This document shows positions 26,176 through 34,953 of a DNA stretch of 64,000 nt, piece by piece. Position 1 is the first letter of the stretch. Each line of letters opens with the position of its first letter. Below the pieces are notes generated by a model that did not search any database, had not been told where the DNA came from, and was given only the letters and a program-made list of their open reading frames with translations. The position numbers and the translations under genes were made by a program. The stretch lies in contig NZ_LWBP01000243.1 of the NCBI RefSeq assembly GCF_002078015.1, positions 186,001 through 250,000 of the forward strand, read 5' to 3'. The DNA is from Niastella populi. Its GTDB lineage: Bacteria > Bacteroidota > Bacteroidia > Chitinophagales > Chitinophagaceae.

Positions 26176-26997
26176 ATGAAGTATTTTTCAGCCATATGCC
26201 TTGTAGCATTGGTGACGATGGTATTCACTAGTTGCAGGTCAACAAAAACAATTCAAACGGCTATTGCCAAAAAAGATACAGCCCAGGTGATACCAGTGGT
26301 AGATCACCGTGCCGATTCAATGCGGTACATAAAAAAGGTTTGGGATACCATTCAAACCAATTACATAGATAATTTTCAAACCTTTTCAGCCAAGATCAAA
26401 GTAGATTTCGAGGGCGGCGATGGCAAGAAAATGTCCTTTACCGCTTTTGTGCGGTTAAAAAAAGACAGCCTGATATGGGTAAACATCACTGCGCTGTTGA
26501 ATATTGAATTTTTCAGGGTGCTGATAACGCCCGATAGCGTTAAGGTGCTTGATAAAAATAACAAGACCGCCCAGTTGCGGTCGGTTGAGTATTTGCAGGA
26601 GGTTACGAAGATCCCGATGAAGTTCACCGATCTGCAAAACCTGCTTATTGGCAATCCGATTTTTCTCGATAGTAATATAAATTCGTATAAGAAGGATGAT
26701 AAATCAATTTCACTGATGAGCCTCGGCCTGCTGTTCAAGCACCTGCTTACGGTGAATAAAGACGATTACACCCTGCAATACAGCAAACTCGATGATGTGG
26801 ATGCCATCAGGGCCCGTACTGCATACCTGAGCTATGGCGATTATCAGGTAAAGAACGGCCGGCGGTTTTCGACCCACCGCAAAATTACGGTATCGGAAAA
26901 GTCGAAACTCGACATAGAGATGGAATTCAAACAGTTTGATTTTAACGTTGATTTAAACTTTCCGTTCAATATTCCGAAAAATTATAAGCGGAAATAA
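26176..26997 (+). CDS. DUF4292 lipoprotein (LolA/LppX-like fold)
   Basis: 273 residues with a type II signal peptide (VALVTMVFTSC; Cys at ~20). The mature region fits the DUF4292 family: IDNFQTFSAKIKVDFEG, KKDSLIWVNITALLNIEFFR, and LTPDSV-like and YGDYQVKNGRRFSTHR strands. The family is predicted to adopt a LolA/LppX half-barrel that holds a lipid moiety and is common in Bacteroidota next to dut and EnvC-type genes, as here. It starts 3 bp after dut. A role in envelope lipid or lipoprotein handling is inference. Confidence 0.8.
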   Translation: MKYFSAICLVALVTMVFTSCRSTKTIQTAIAKKDTAQVIPVVDHRADSMRYIKKVWDTIQTNYIDNFQTFSAKIKVDFEGGDGKKMSFTAFVRLKKDSLIWVNITALLNIEFFRVLITPDSVKVLDKNNKTAQLRSVEYLQEVTKIPMKFTDLQNLLIGNPIFLDSNINSYKKDDKSISLMSLGLLFKHLLTVNKDDYTLQYSKLDDVDAIRARTAYLSYGDYQVKNGRRFSTHRKITVSEKSKLDIEMEFKQFDFNVDLNFPFNIPKNYKRK

Positions 26998-27092
26998 GCG
27001 TTATTGCATTACCGGCGTCCAACCCTATAGAATTGGCCCATAAGTTGATCATAACCCTGCCCAAAACCGTTAACACTTAAAAATCGTTCAGT

Positions 27093-28499
27093 ATGCTGAA
27101 AATGATATTTACCTGTTTTTTGGCCATGGCAGTTCCTGTTGCCATGCTTGCGCAACAAGGCAGTGACGAACTGAAAAGAAGACAGGCGGAAATTCAGCGT
27201 GAGATAGATGATTTGAGAAGTACTTTGCGGGCTACCAAGAAGAATACCAAGGCAGGGTTGTTACAATTGTCGATGGTGCAAAGGAAGCTGCGCCTTCGCG
27301 AGCAGGCCATCAACAACATAAACCAGCAGATCAACGTTATAGAAGGCACCATTGAGAAGTCGAAAAGTGAGATCAGCCGCCTTAAGGGTGAGCTCGATAC
27401 CCTGAAGATGCAATATGCCAGAAGTATCGTGTATGCTTACAAGAATCGTAGCAACTACGATTTTTTGAATTTCATTTTTTCCGCTTCGAGTTTCAACGAT
27501 GCGTTGCGCCGGGTGCAATACCTGCGGGCGTACCGGTTGTACCGGGAAGAACAGGCTGCCAACTTAAAAAATACACAGGTAGTATACCTCGATAAAATTG
27601 CAAGCCTTGAATCGTCACGTAAGGAAAAAGATGCCGTTCTGCAAAAACAGGAGAAGCAAAAGACCGAACTGGTAGAAGAGAAGAAAGAGAAGAATGAGAT
27701 CCTGAGCCAGTTGAAAGCCCGGGAAAAAGAGATCTCGAAAGAGCTTACCTCAAAACAGAGGGCCGACCAGAAATTGAAGAACGCCATCAAGGCTGCCATC
27801 ACCAAGGAAATAAATGCAGCCCGCGAAAAAGCGGCGGCAGAAGCAAAAGCCAGGGAACTGGCCGAAGCGGCGAAAGCGGCAGAAGCGGCAAAGGCAAGAG
27901 AACGGGAGCGTGAGCGCGAAAGGGAAAGAGAGGCGGCAGAAGCGAAAGCCAGAAAAGCGGCAGAACCTGAAAAAACCACAGCCACTCCTCCGCCCATAGC
28001 AAAAGTTGAAAAACCTGAACCGAAGAAAGAAGTGGTGGCGGTGAAGAAACCCGAGAGTGTGCTGGAGGCAACACCGGAAGGCTTCCGTATCAGCGGCAGC
28101 TTTGAAGGCAATAAAGGCCGGCTACCCTGGCCCGTTGAAAAAGGTAATGTGAAGATCCATTTCGGAACATATTCTATCGAAGGCACAAGACTGCGTGGTA
28201 ACAACCCCGGTATAACCCTGGCAACCGATGCAGGGGCGGTGGTAAGAGCGGTGTTCGAAGGTGAGGTGTCGCGTATATTCGATATAGATGGTAACTGGAG
28301 CGTGCTTGTACGGCATGGTAAATATTTTACAGTGTACAGTAACCTGTCTTCGGTAAGTGTATCAAAAGACCAAAAAGTGACCGGAGGCCAGATGCTGGGC
28401 CGTGCCGCTGTTAACGACGACGGCAACGGTGAAATTGAATTCCTGCTGATGCAGGAGAACAGGAACCTTGACCCCGAAAAATGGATACGAGGGAAATAA
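27093..28499 (+). CDS. EnvC-like amidase activator with degenerate LytM (M23) domain, copy 1
   Basis: 468 residues. Signal peptide (AMAVPVAMLAQQ), a long coiled coil (~25-245), then an extreme Ala/Lys/Glu/Arg-rich linker (AEAAKAAEAAKARERERER and more, ~245-320) and a LytM domain (~340-468). The domain lacks all zinc ligands of active M23 peptidases: the first His/Asp pair reads NNPGITLAT, the second His position is VYSNLS, and the HxH motif is EIE. As in E. coli EnvC this suggests an activator of cell-wall amidases in division rather than a hydrolase. A paralogue follows in tandem. A terminator lies between the two. Confidence 0.88.
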   Translation: MLKMIFTCFLAMAVPVAMLAQQGSDELKRRQAEIQREIDDLRSTLRATKKNTKAGLLQLSMVQRKLRLREQAINNINQQINVIEGTIEKSKSEISRLKGELDTLKMQYARSIVYAYKNRSNYDFLNFIFSASSFNDALRRVQYLRAYRLYREEQAANLKNTQVVYLDKIASLESSRKEKDAVLQKQEKQKTELVEEKKEKNEILSQLKAREKEISKELTSKQRADQKLKNAIKAAITKEINAAREKAAAEAKARELAEAAKAAEAAKAREREREREREREAAEAKARKAAEPEKTTATPPPIAKVEKPEPKKEVVAVKKPESVLEATPEGFRISGSFEGNKGRLPWPVEKGNVKIHFGTYSIEGTRLRGNNPGITLATDAGAVVRAVFEGEVSRIFDIDGNWSVLVRHGKYFTVYSNLSSVSVSKDQKVTGGQMLGRAAVNDDGNGEIEFLLMQENRNLDPEKWIRGK

Positions 28500-28525
28500 G
28501 TTGACAAGTGCAAACGTTGATAAGT

Positions 28526-28573
28526 CCGGAAGAGTTATAATGGAAAGCACCTCTTCCGGGCTTTTTCTTTTTT
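28526..28573 (+). terminator. Terminator between the two EnvC-like genes
   Basis: Stem CCGGAAGAG/CTCTTCCGG with a loop of about 16 nt, followed by CTTTTTCTTTTTT. Confidence 0.75.
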
Positions 28574-28602
28574 GATCAGGTTCAATTTTAAAATCTACCC
28601 CT

Positions 28603-29823
28603 ATGTTAAAGTGGATGGCCACCAGTTTTTTGACACTGGTAATTACTGTAACCCTGCATGCCCAACAACCCGCTGGCGAAGACCTGAAACAACAACAGAT
28701 CGCACTTCAGCGTGAGATAGATGAACTTAATAATTCGCTCAAAGACCAGAAGAAACATACCCGTGTAAGTATACGGCAACTGGAACTGGTAAAACAGAAA
28801 TTACGGCTTCGCGAGCAGGCCATCAAAAATATCAACAGGCAGGTAAACATCCTCGAGGGTAATATTGGTAAGTCGAAAAACGGCATCGACAGTTTAAAAG
28901 ACCGGCTCGATACCATGAAGGCCCAGTATGCCCGCAACATCGTTTACGCTTACAAACTCCGCAACAATTACGGGTTCCTCAACTTTATCTTCTCTGCCAC
29001 ATCTTTTACCGATGCGTACCGCCGCGCGCAGTATTTTCGCGCCTATCACCAGTATTGCGAAGACCAGGTGGAAGCCATAAAGAATACGCAAAAACTGCTG
29101 GCCGGAAAGATCACCGGCTTTGAACTGGCGCGCCGGGAAAAAGATGCCGTGATACAAAAACAGGAAAAGCAACTGGAAGTGCTGGAAGAAGAGAAAAAAG
29201 TAAAGCATGCCATTGTAAAAGATCTGAAAACAAGGGAAAAAGAAATAGCCAGGGAGCTCAACGCAAAAAAGAGCGCTTACAAAAAAGTGATGTCGGCCAT
29301 TACGAATACCATCGGTGATATGTATGCCGCCGACGCGAAACTGAGCGGATCTGCCGCCAGCGGTACCCGGGCAAAAAAAGAGGTAAAGAAGCTGGAGCTT
29401 ACCCCCGAAGGGAAACGGATCAGCGGAAGTTTTGAAGACAATAAAGGCCAGTTGCCCTGGCCGGTTGAAAAAGCATCTATTAAAACCCGCTTCGGCCGCA
29501 GCCAGCAGGGGCCGGTTATTATCAACAATCCCGGTTTAACGATAGAAACGGAACCTAACGCTACCGTTAAGGCCATCTTTGAAGGCGAAGTGGTACGCAT
29601 CTTTGATATTGAAGGCGCGTGGAGCGTGATCGTTCGCCATGGTAAATACTTTAGCGTATACAGCAACCTGCAATCGGTAAGCGTTTCAAGAACTCAAAAA
29701 ATCGTTGCCGGCCAAACGGTAGGTGTAGCGGTTAGAAATGGTGAAGGCAATGGAGAAATTGATTTTATCATTACGCAGGAAACCAAAAACCTTGACCCCG
29801 AAAAATGGCTTAAGAAGAAATAG
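28603..29823 (+). CDS. EnvC-like amidase activator with degenerate LytM (M23) domain, copy 2
   Basis: 406 residues. It is a clear paralogue of the preceding gene: signal peptide ending TLHAQQ, the same coiled-coil opening (LRLREQAIKNINRQVNI) and the same C-terminal LytM domain. It lacks the Ala/Glu-rich linker, which is replaced by a short basic segment (~245-275). Zinc-binding residues are missing at the same positions (NNPGLTIET, VYSNLQ, EIDF), so the loss predates the duplication. It probably activates a partner amidase, perhaps a different one from copy 1. A terminator separates the two genes, and the 3' end meets a palindromic terminator shared with bshA. Confidence 0.88.
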   Translation: MLKWMATSFLTLVITVTLHAQQPAGEDLKQQQIALQREIDELNNSLKDQKKHTRVSIRQLELVKQKLRLREQAIKNINRQVNILEGNIGKSKNGIDSLKDRLDTMKAQYARNIVYAYKLRNNYGFLNFIFSATSFTDAYRRAQYFRAYHQYCEDQVEAIKNTQKLLAGKITGFELARREKDAVIQKQEKQLEVLEEEKKVKHAIVKDLKTREKEIARELNAKKSAYKKVMSAITNTIGDMYAADAKLSGSAASGTRAKKEVKKLELTPEGKRISGSFEDNKGQLPWPVEKASIKTRFGRSQQGPVIINNPGLTIETEPNATVKAIFEGEVVRIFDIEGAWSVIVRHGKYFSVYSNLQSVSVSRTQKIVAGQTVGVAVRNGEGNGEIDFIITQETKNLDPEKWLKKK

Positions 29824-29897
29824 ATGATGTGCCACACTTTGAAAGGTGTGTACTACGAAAGATAACAGATGTGCCACACTTTAAAAGTGTGGCACTC
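29824..29897. terminator. Bidirectional TGCCACAC palindrome between EnvC-like copy 2 and bshA
   Basis: A 25-bp perfect palindrome, GTGCCACACTTT-A-AAAGTGTGGCAC (29871-29895), follows an imperfect copy of the same word (29826-29852). Both converging genes end within 7 bp of the region. Confidence 0.7.
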
Positions 29898-29901
29898 CTT
29901 T

Positions 29902-31041
29902 TTACACCCTGCTGTTAATATCCTGTAAGAACCGGTTGTACAATGCTTCGTACCGCGGCACTATGGTATCTATATCGTATAAACGCGCATGAGCAGCTGC
30001 TTTTGTTTTGAACTTTTGCAGTTTGCTTTCATCAGATAACAGCTCAACCGCCCGGCGGCCCATGGTTTCCACATCGCCCACATCGGCCAGGTAGCCTGTT
30101 TCACCATCTACATTTACTTCGGGTAAACCACCCGCGTTACTCGAAATAACCGGTACACCGGCAGCCATGGCTTCCAGTGCCGCCAAACCGAAACTTTCAT
30201 AATCTGATGGCAGTAAGAAAAGATCGGAGATCGCCAGCACTTCTTCAATTTGTTCCTGGCGGCCTACAAAACGGGTTTCATCGTATATACCAAGGTCGCG
30301 TGCTAAACTTTCAGCTGCGGGGCGCTCGGGTCCATCACCTACAAACAACAGTTTGCTGGGCACATTCTTATTGATTTCGGCAAAAATGCGCACCACATCG
30401 GTAACCCTTTTCAGTTTACGGAAATTCGACGCATGCAGCACCACTTTTTCATTATGCGGCGCAATTACGCGGCGAAAGGCATCGATGGGTTTTTTACGAA
30501 AGCGCTTTACATCAACGAAGTTCTGAATAACCTTAATTTCTTTTTCGATCTTGAAATTGCGATAGGTTTCAGCGGCGAGATTTTGCGATACCGCGGTAAT
30601 GGCATCGCTTTCATTGATTGAAAAGGCAACAACCGGAGCAAATGTTTTATCACGGCCTACGAGGGTGATATCCGTACCGTGCAGGGTAGTGATCACCGGA
30701 ATGATCTTGCCCTGTTTTTCGAGGATCTTTTTGGCCATGTATGCTGCCGACGCATGTGGGATAGCATAATGTACGTGCAACAGGTCGATATTGTTATTTA
30801 CAATAACGTCAACCATGGTGCTCGATAGGGCCGTTTCATAAGGTGGATAATCGAACAGGGGATAGGTAGGCACCCGTACCTCATGATAAAATATGTTGGC
30901 ATTGAACTCACTCAACCTTACCGGTTGCTGGTACGTAATAAAATGTACCTGGTGTCCCTTATCAGCCAGTGCCTTTCCCAATTCCGTTGCTAATACGCCA
31001 CTACCACCAAACGTTGGATAGCAAACAATTCCAATACGCAT
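29902..31041 (-). CDS. bshA: N-acetyl-alpha-D-glucosaminyl L-malate synthase BshA
   Basis: 379 residues from ATG 31041 (MRIGIVCYPTFGGSGVLATE); 15 further in-frame codons upstream do not resemble the family. GT4 glycosyltransferase with the GGSGVLATELG donor loop, VHYAIPHASAAYM, TTLHGTDITLVG and the C-terminal PSDYESFGLAALEAMAAGVP motif that contacts UDP. BshA makes GlcNAc-malate, the first step of bacillithiol synthesis, the main low-molecular-weight thiol of many Bacteroidota. No bshB or bshC is in the window. The divergent neighbour is an M28 peptidase. Confidence 0.93.
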   Translation of the reverse strand: MRIGIVCYPTFGGSGVLATELGKALADKGHQVHFITYQQPVRLSEFNANIFYHEVRVPTYPLFDYPPYETALSSTMVDVIVNNNIDLLHVHYAIPHASAAYMAKKILEKQGKIIPVITTLHGTDITLVGRDKTFAPVVAFSINESDAITAVSQNLAAETYRNFKIEKEIKVIQNFVDVKRFRKKPIDAFRRVIAPHNEKVVLHASNFRKLKRVTDVVRIFAEINKNVPSKLLFVGDGPERPAAESLARDLGIYDETRFVGRQEQIEEVLAISDLFLLPSDYESFGLAALEAMAAGVPVISSNAGGLPEVNVDGETGYLADVGDVETMGRRAVELLSDESKLQKFKTKAAAHARLYDIDTIVPRYEALYNRFLQDINSRV

Positions 31042-31133
31042 ACTGCGATCTATATTAAGAGTGTGAAGGTAACTTAAAACAGGCAATTATGTCCAGGGGA
31101 TCATTTTGCCTATTTTAGCGTAAAATAACGCAC

Positions 31134-32501
31134 ATGAGATTGAAATTGTTTACGCTATTGTTAACAATTGTTCCACTTATTGGCCTTGCGCGGCAGGAAG
31201 ATTCGTTAAAAATACGCGCAATTGCCAACGAAATACTGCTTCACGGCCAGGCATACGAAAATTTACGCATTCTTACCAAACAGGTAGGCGCCAGGCTTAC
31301 CGGTTCGCCACAAACCTATAAAGCCGAGGCCTGGGGCCAACAAGCCCTTCAACAGGCCGGGGCCGACCGGGTTATTTCCCAGTCATGTCTTGTTCCGCAC
31401 TGGATACGCGGCGGAAAAGATGAAGCATGGATAGCTGCTCCCGGAAAAAAAAATCAACCGCTCGATATTCTGGCGTTGGGCAACACCGTGGGTACCGGGC
31501 CTAAAGGCATTCAGGCCCCGGTTGTACTGGTGAATTCATTTGAAGAGCTGGAGCAAAAGAAAGCCGGCCTCAAAGGAAAGATCGTTTTCTATAATTATAA
31601 GTTCAACGCCACCTATGTAAGAACTTTTGAAGCTTACCGCGATGCGGTAGGTTACCGCGGTTCAGGCCCCAGCCAGGCCGCCCGTTATGGCGCGGTGGCT
31701 GTGCTGATCCGTTCCATGAGCCATGCGGCCGACAACCATCCGCATACCGGTAGTACCCGTTACAACGATTCTTTTCCAAAAATACCTGCCGCCGCCATGG
31801 GCCTGCAGGATGCCGACCGGCTGGCGGCATTACTTGAAAAGGAACCGGTAAACGTATTTTTGAAAACGCATGGAAAAATGCTGCCCGATACCGTTGCTCA
31901 TAATATTATCGGTGAAATAACCGGCAGTGAATTTCCCGATGAGATCATCACCGTTGGCGGCCACCTCGATTCGTGGGACGCGGCCGAAGGCGCGCATGAT
32001 GATGGGAGTGGATGCGTTCAATCGATAGAAATATTACGTGCTTTTAAAGCCATTGGGTATAAACCGAAACGCACCATCAGGGTGGTATTGTTTGCCAATG
32101 AGGAGAACGGGTTGCGTGGCGGCAGCCGCTATGCAGAGGAAGCCCGTACAAAAAAGGAAAAACACATCTTTGCCCTTGAAAGCGATGCCGGTGGCTTTAC
32201 CCCGCGCGGTTTTGGGTTTACCATTTCACCCGAACTGTTGAAAAAAGTACAGGGCTGGCTGCCATTGTTAAAACCTTACGGTATCTGTGAACTGGAACAG
32301 GGCGGCGGCGGTTCCGATATCGGCCCGCTGTACCGCGAACTGGGAACGCCCCTGGCAGGTTTGCTTCCCGATTCACAACGGTATTTCGATATTCATCATG
32401 CCCGCAGTGATGTGTTTGAAGCGGTAAATAAACGCGAACTGGAACTGGGTGCTGTTTCTATGGCGGCATTAATATATCTTGTGGATAAATACGGGTTATA
32501 A
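31134..32501 (+). CDS. M28 family zinc metallopeptidase (carboxypeptidase Q-like), secreted
   Basis: 455 residues. Signal peptide ending near GLARQ, a protease-associated (PA) insertion (~115-235), then the M28 catalytic domain. Co-catalytic zinc ligands are all visible: His in VGGHLDSWD, Asp in AHDDGSG, Glu pair in FANEENGLRG, Asp in LESDAGG and His in FDIHHARSD. The family removes amino acids from peptides or dipeptides outside the cytoplasm. It has no CTD, so it is probably periplasmic or outer-membrane associated rather than T9SS cargo. It stands alone; word-repeat arms follow the stop. Confidence 0.92.
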   Translation: MRLKLFTLLLTIVPLIGLARQEDSLKIRAIANEILLHGQAYENLRILTKQVGARLTGSPQTYKAEAWGQQALQQAGADRVISQSCLVPHWIRGGKDEAWIAAPGKKNQPLDILALGNTVGTGPKGIQAPVVLVNSFEELEQKKAGLKGKIVFYNYKFNATYVRTFEAYRDAVGYRGSGPSQAARYGAVAVLIRSMSHAADNHPHTGSTRYNDSFPKIPAAAMGLQDADRLAALLEKEPVNVFLKTHGKMLPDTVAHNIIGEITGSEFPDEIITVGGHLDSWDAAEGAHDDGSGCVQSIEILRAFKAIGYKPKRTIRVVLFANEENGLRGGSRYAEEARTKKEKHIFALESDAGGFTPRGFGFTISPELLKKVQGWLPLLKPYGICELEQGGGGSDIGPLYRELGTPLAGLLPDSQRYFDIHHARSDVFEAVNKRELELGAVSMAALIYLVDKYGL

Positions 32502-32631
32502 AACGCTTAAGGCTTAACGCTAAACGTGGAACGCCTGTGAATGAATATCGGGCTGCCTGATTATAGTCAGACAACTCGAAGCTCTGATATGCGTTAAGCG
32601 TTCTGCGCTCTGCGTTCAGCAAATTCTTTTT
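32502..32631. repeat. ACGCT-word arms between the M28 gene and a small membrane-protein gene
   Basis: Left arm 32502-32538 (GCTTAACGCTAAACGTGG and similar) and right arm 32591-32622 (GCGTTAAGCGTTCTGCGC and similar) are imperfect reverse complements. The same words form the arms at 35549-35700. Confidence 0.78.
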
Positions 32632-33006
32632 ATGCGAAAGATTTTTTTGATAGTTCTTGTGGTCGTTCTGTCTGCCGTAGGCATCTTCCTCTACTGGAGA
32701 TATTTTTATGTTTTTGGCGAAGGGGTGAAGTCGGGCCATTTGAATTATGTAGTACTGAAGGGCGACATCTTCAAAACCTATGAAGGCAAGCTGATACAGG
32801 AAGGCATAAGGTCAAGAACGGCCGGCAGCATACAATCATATGAATTTGAATTCTCCGTTGTAAATAAAAGCATTGCCGAAAAGCTGATGGCCAACAGCGG
32901 CAAGTGGTTCGATCTGCATTACCGCGAATTCCATAACGTAGTGCCCTGGCGCGGTAATACCACTTATATAGTTGATAGTATTCTTTCGATGCGGGAAACC
33001 AGATAG
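32632..33006 (+). CDS. Small conserved membrane-anchored protein of unknown function
   Basis: 124 residues: one N-terminal membrane segment (IFLIVLVVVLSAVGIFLYW), then a soluble domain of ~100 residues. Recognisable conserved-looking segments are FGEGVKSGHLNYVVLKGD, KTYEGKLIQEGIRSR and LHYREFHNVVPWRGNTTYIV. I recall similar proteins in Bacteroidota, sometimes labelled 6-phosphogluconate dehydrogenase, but no dehydrogenase motif is present and that label should not be used. The topology predicts a periplasm-facing domain. Its start codon follows closely on a word-repeat arm. Confidence 0.8.
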   Translation: MRKIFLIVLVVVLSAVGIFLYWRYFYVFGEGVKSGHLNYVVLKGDIFKTYEGKLIQEGIRSRTAGSIQSYEFEFSVVNKSIAEKLMANSGKWFDLHYREFHNVVPWRGNTTYIVDSILSMRETR

Positions 33007-33165
33007 TTAGTTTGTTGTTTGTTGTTTGTAGTTTGTTGTTGAACCCGAATTTTCTACAGGTTCACTATTGCATGCACTCCGGGTTTCGCAATTGAATTAG
33101 TTTGAGAATAAGCGAAGTTAAAAATTATAGCGCGTTTCGAAGTTAAACAACCACAAACAGTTTAA
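33007..33165. repeat. GTTTGT-word arms between convergent genes
   Basis: Left arm 33007-33043 (TTTGTTGTTTGTTGTTTG words) and right arm 33143-33165 (AAACAACCACAAACAG) are imperfect complements around a ~100-bp unique spacer. The gap lies between the small membrane-protein gene and the convergent RsmI-like gene. Confidence 0.72.
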
Positions 33166-33876
33166 TTATACCGCCAGCAAACAAAATATAGTAGGTCGCT
33201 TGTGCAGGTCCGGTAGCTTTTTTCTCCAGTCGGCCAGTGTTTTCGTATGAATGAATTCGGTAGGCGCGGTAAGATCAGTGGCAATGCAGAGCCTGGTAGT
33301 GGGTCTGCCGGTCTTCACAAGCGTTTCGAGTAACTGATTGTTCCGGTAAGGCGTTTCAATAAATAGCTGCGTACAGTTCTTTTTTGCCGATTCTGCTTCG
33401 AGGTCTTTTATGGTTTTGCTGCGTTCTGCAGTGTCGATGGGCAAATAACCAACAAATTGAAATTGTTGTCCGTTCATGCCGCTGGCCATCAATGCCAGCA
33501 GGATACTGCTGGGGCCAACCAGGGGTTTTATAGTGGCGCCGGCGGCATGCGCCGCATCGGTCAGCATCTGGCCGGGGTCGGCAACGCCCGGGCACCCCGC
33601 TTCGCTAATAATACCAATGGTTTTATTCTCCTTTACATGTTTATTGAAGGCGTTGAGCGTAGCCATGTTATTGGTCTTGTCGATAAGCACCCAGGTATAG
33701 TTATCGATCACCATTTCTTTCCAGATGCTTTTTAAGTAACGCCGGGCCGTACGTTCATTCTCTACAAAAAATACCTGGCACTGGCCAACCGCATCGCGTA
33801 CATAGGCGGGTATGGTTGCCGCAGACCCTTCAGATAAAACGGAAGGAATGAGATATATTATACTTGTTGAGGACAT
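33166..33876 (-). CDS. SAM-dependent tetrapyrrole-methylase-fold protein (RsmI-like)
   Basis: 236 residues from ATG 33876 (MSSTSIIYLIPSVL); the frame is open 17 codons further, but that overlaps the upstream EI24 gene. TP-methylase fold with IGIISEAGCPGVADPGQ, PLVGPSSILLALMASGMNGQ and FQFVGYLP, the RsmI signature set. RsmI 2'-O-methylates C1402 of 16S rRNA. The classical N-terminal motif is weaker than in true RsmI (LIPSVLSEG rather than LYLVATPIGN), so this may be the shorter Bacteroidota paralogue with an untested substrate. It begins 19 bp after the EI24 gene stop, in a likely two-gene operon. Confidence 0.82.
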   Translation of the reverse strand: MSSTSIIYLIPSVLSEGSAATIPAYVRDAVGQCQVFFVENERTARRYLKSIWKEMVIDNYTWVLIDKTNNMATLNAFNKHVKENKTIGIISEAGCPGVADPGQMLTDAAHAAGATIKPLVGPSSILLALMASGMNGQQFQFVGYLPIDTAERSKTIKDLEAESAKKNCTQLFIETPYRNNQLLETLVKTGRPTTRLCIATDLTAPTEFIHTKTLADWRKKLPDLHKRPTIFCLLAV

Positions 33877-33895
33877 TGTAATTGTTTGTATATGA

Positions 33896-34672
33896 TCAGG
33901 CCTGCTCAATTCCCACTTTATCGTCACGATGATACAGGCTGATAGTAGCTGCCACTACCGCATACGCGGGCGCCAGCACCCAGCCTGCAAATGGAATAAC
34001 ATGCATCAGGTAAAACACCATGCCGTTCCCGATGGCCAGTCCTTTGTGTTTGCCTATGAACTGGATACTTTCCGAAGGCGACAATTTGTGCCGTTCGCAA
34101 CTGTAATCGAGCATCGAAAAGCCATAGTAATAACATTCAACCAGCAGCGTGGTTACGGGCACTACCCAGCCAACGATGGGAATAAATGAAAGGATCAGCA
34201 GCGAAATAGTGTATACCGATTGCCAGAGCGTATTGCGCAGGGCCAGTTTTATGCCGCGCAGAATATCGGCCATCAGTTGTTTGAAGCTGAATGGAAAATC
34301 TTTTCCCTCCATAATAGCTTCTGTTTTTTCGCTGAGGTAAGCGAAAACAGGTGAACCTATAATAAGGAAGATATATTTGAACAGGGAAAAATAGAACAAC
34401 ATCATGATGAGCCGCACCATAATTTCACCCATCAGGAATAAAAAGCTGAGAATAGGGCTGCGTTGCTGGTGAAGCCAGCGATCGATACCCAGCCAATGGT
34501 TAAAAGACGAAACGAACTGGTTCGAGGAGATCCAGAAAAAATACATGCCCGCCAGGAACAGGAGGGTATAAATGATACCCGGCACTATGATCCATTTCCA
34601 AAGCCGGTGCTCCCTGATAAAACGATGCGCCCTGGCATATGACTGAATGGCTGTAACGATTTCTTTCAGCAA
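33896..34672 (-). CDS. EI24/CysZ-like integral membrane protein
   Basis: 258 residues with about four to five hydrophobic segments. The EI24 (PF07264) pattern is visible in YFSLFKYIFLIIGSPVFAYLSEKTE, given here in part, and in LILSFIPIVGWVVPVTTLLVE, with the FYLMHVIPFAGWVLAP segment near the end. In E. coli CysZ of this family transports sulfate; in most Bacteroidota the substrate is unknown. It lies upstream of the RsmI-like gene on the same strand. The 281-bp gap to its right holds a CTGCCCG/CGGGCAG hairpin (34901-34925) and no ORF above ten codons. Confidence 0.82.
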   Translation of the reverse strand: MLKEIVTAIQSYARAHRFIREHRLWKWIIVPGIIYTLLFLAGMYFFWISSNQFVSSFNHWLGIDRWLHQQRSPILSFLFLMGEIMVRLIMMLFYFSLFKYIFLIIGSPVFAYLSEKTEAIMEGKDFPFSFKQLMADILRGIKLALRNTLWQSVYTISLLILSFIPIVGWVVPVTTLLVECYYYGFSMLDYSCERHKLSPSESIQFIGKHKGLAIGNGMVFYLMHVIPFAGWVLAPAYAVVAATISLYHRDDKVGIEQA

Positions 34673-34953
34673 GTTTTATAAATTTGATTTTTCAGTTTAC
34701 TGTTATCGGGCGGGGTCAAACTTAGTAAAGTTTTTTCATTAGGGCATGATAATCACTAAATTTTGGGTATAATACAGGCCCATTTTGTTTCATAAAAAAT
34801 AGTTAAAGCGCTTACAGGAGAACATTTGTCAATGAAACGTCCATGGCAAAATTTTCATTAAGGCGCACTGGAAAATAAAATTTTTGCCATAGCAAGTGCC
34901 CTGCCCGTCCGGTAAAGGCGGGCAGCTGGCCAAAACTCAATGATCATTTTCAA

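Noticed and set aside
27455-28513. 352-codon minus-strand frame opposite EnvC-like copy 1
   Set aside because: Ser/Ala-rich shadow produced by the AEAAKARERE codons of the real gene; no family resemblance.
34832-34861. Nine-codon ORF (MKRPWQNFH) upstream of the DNA glycosylase gene
   Set aside because: No promoter, terminator or attenuator pair could be linked to it; likely chance.
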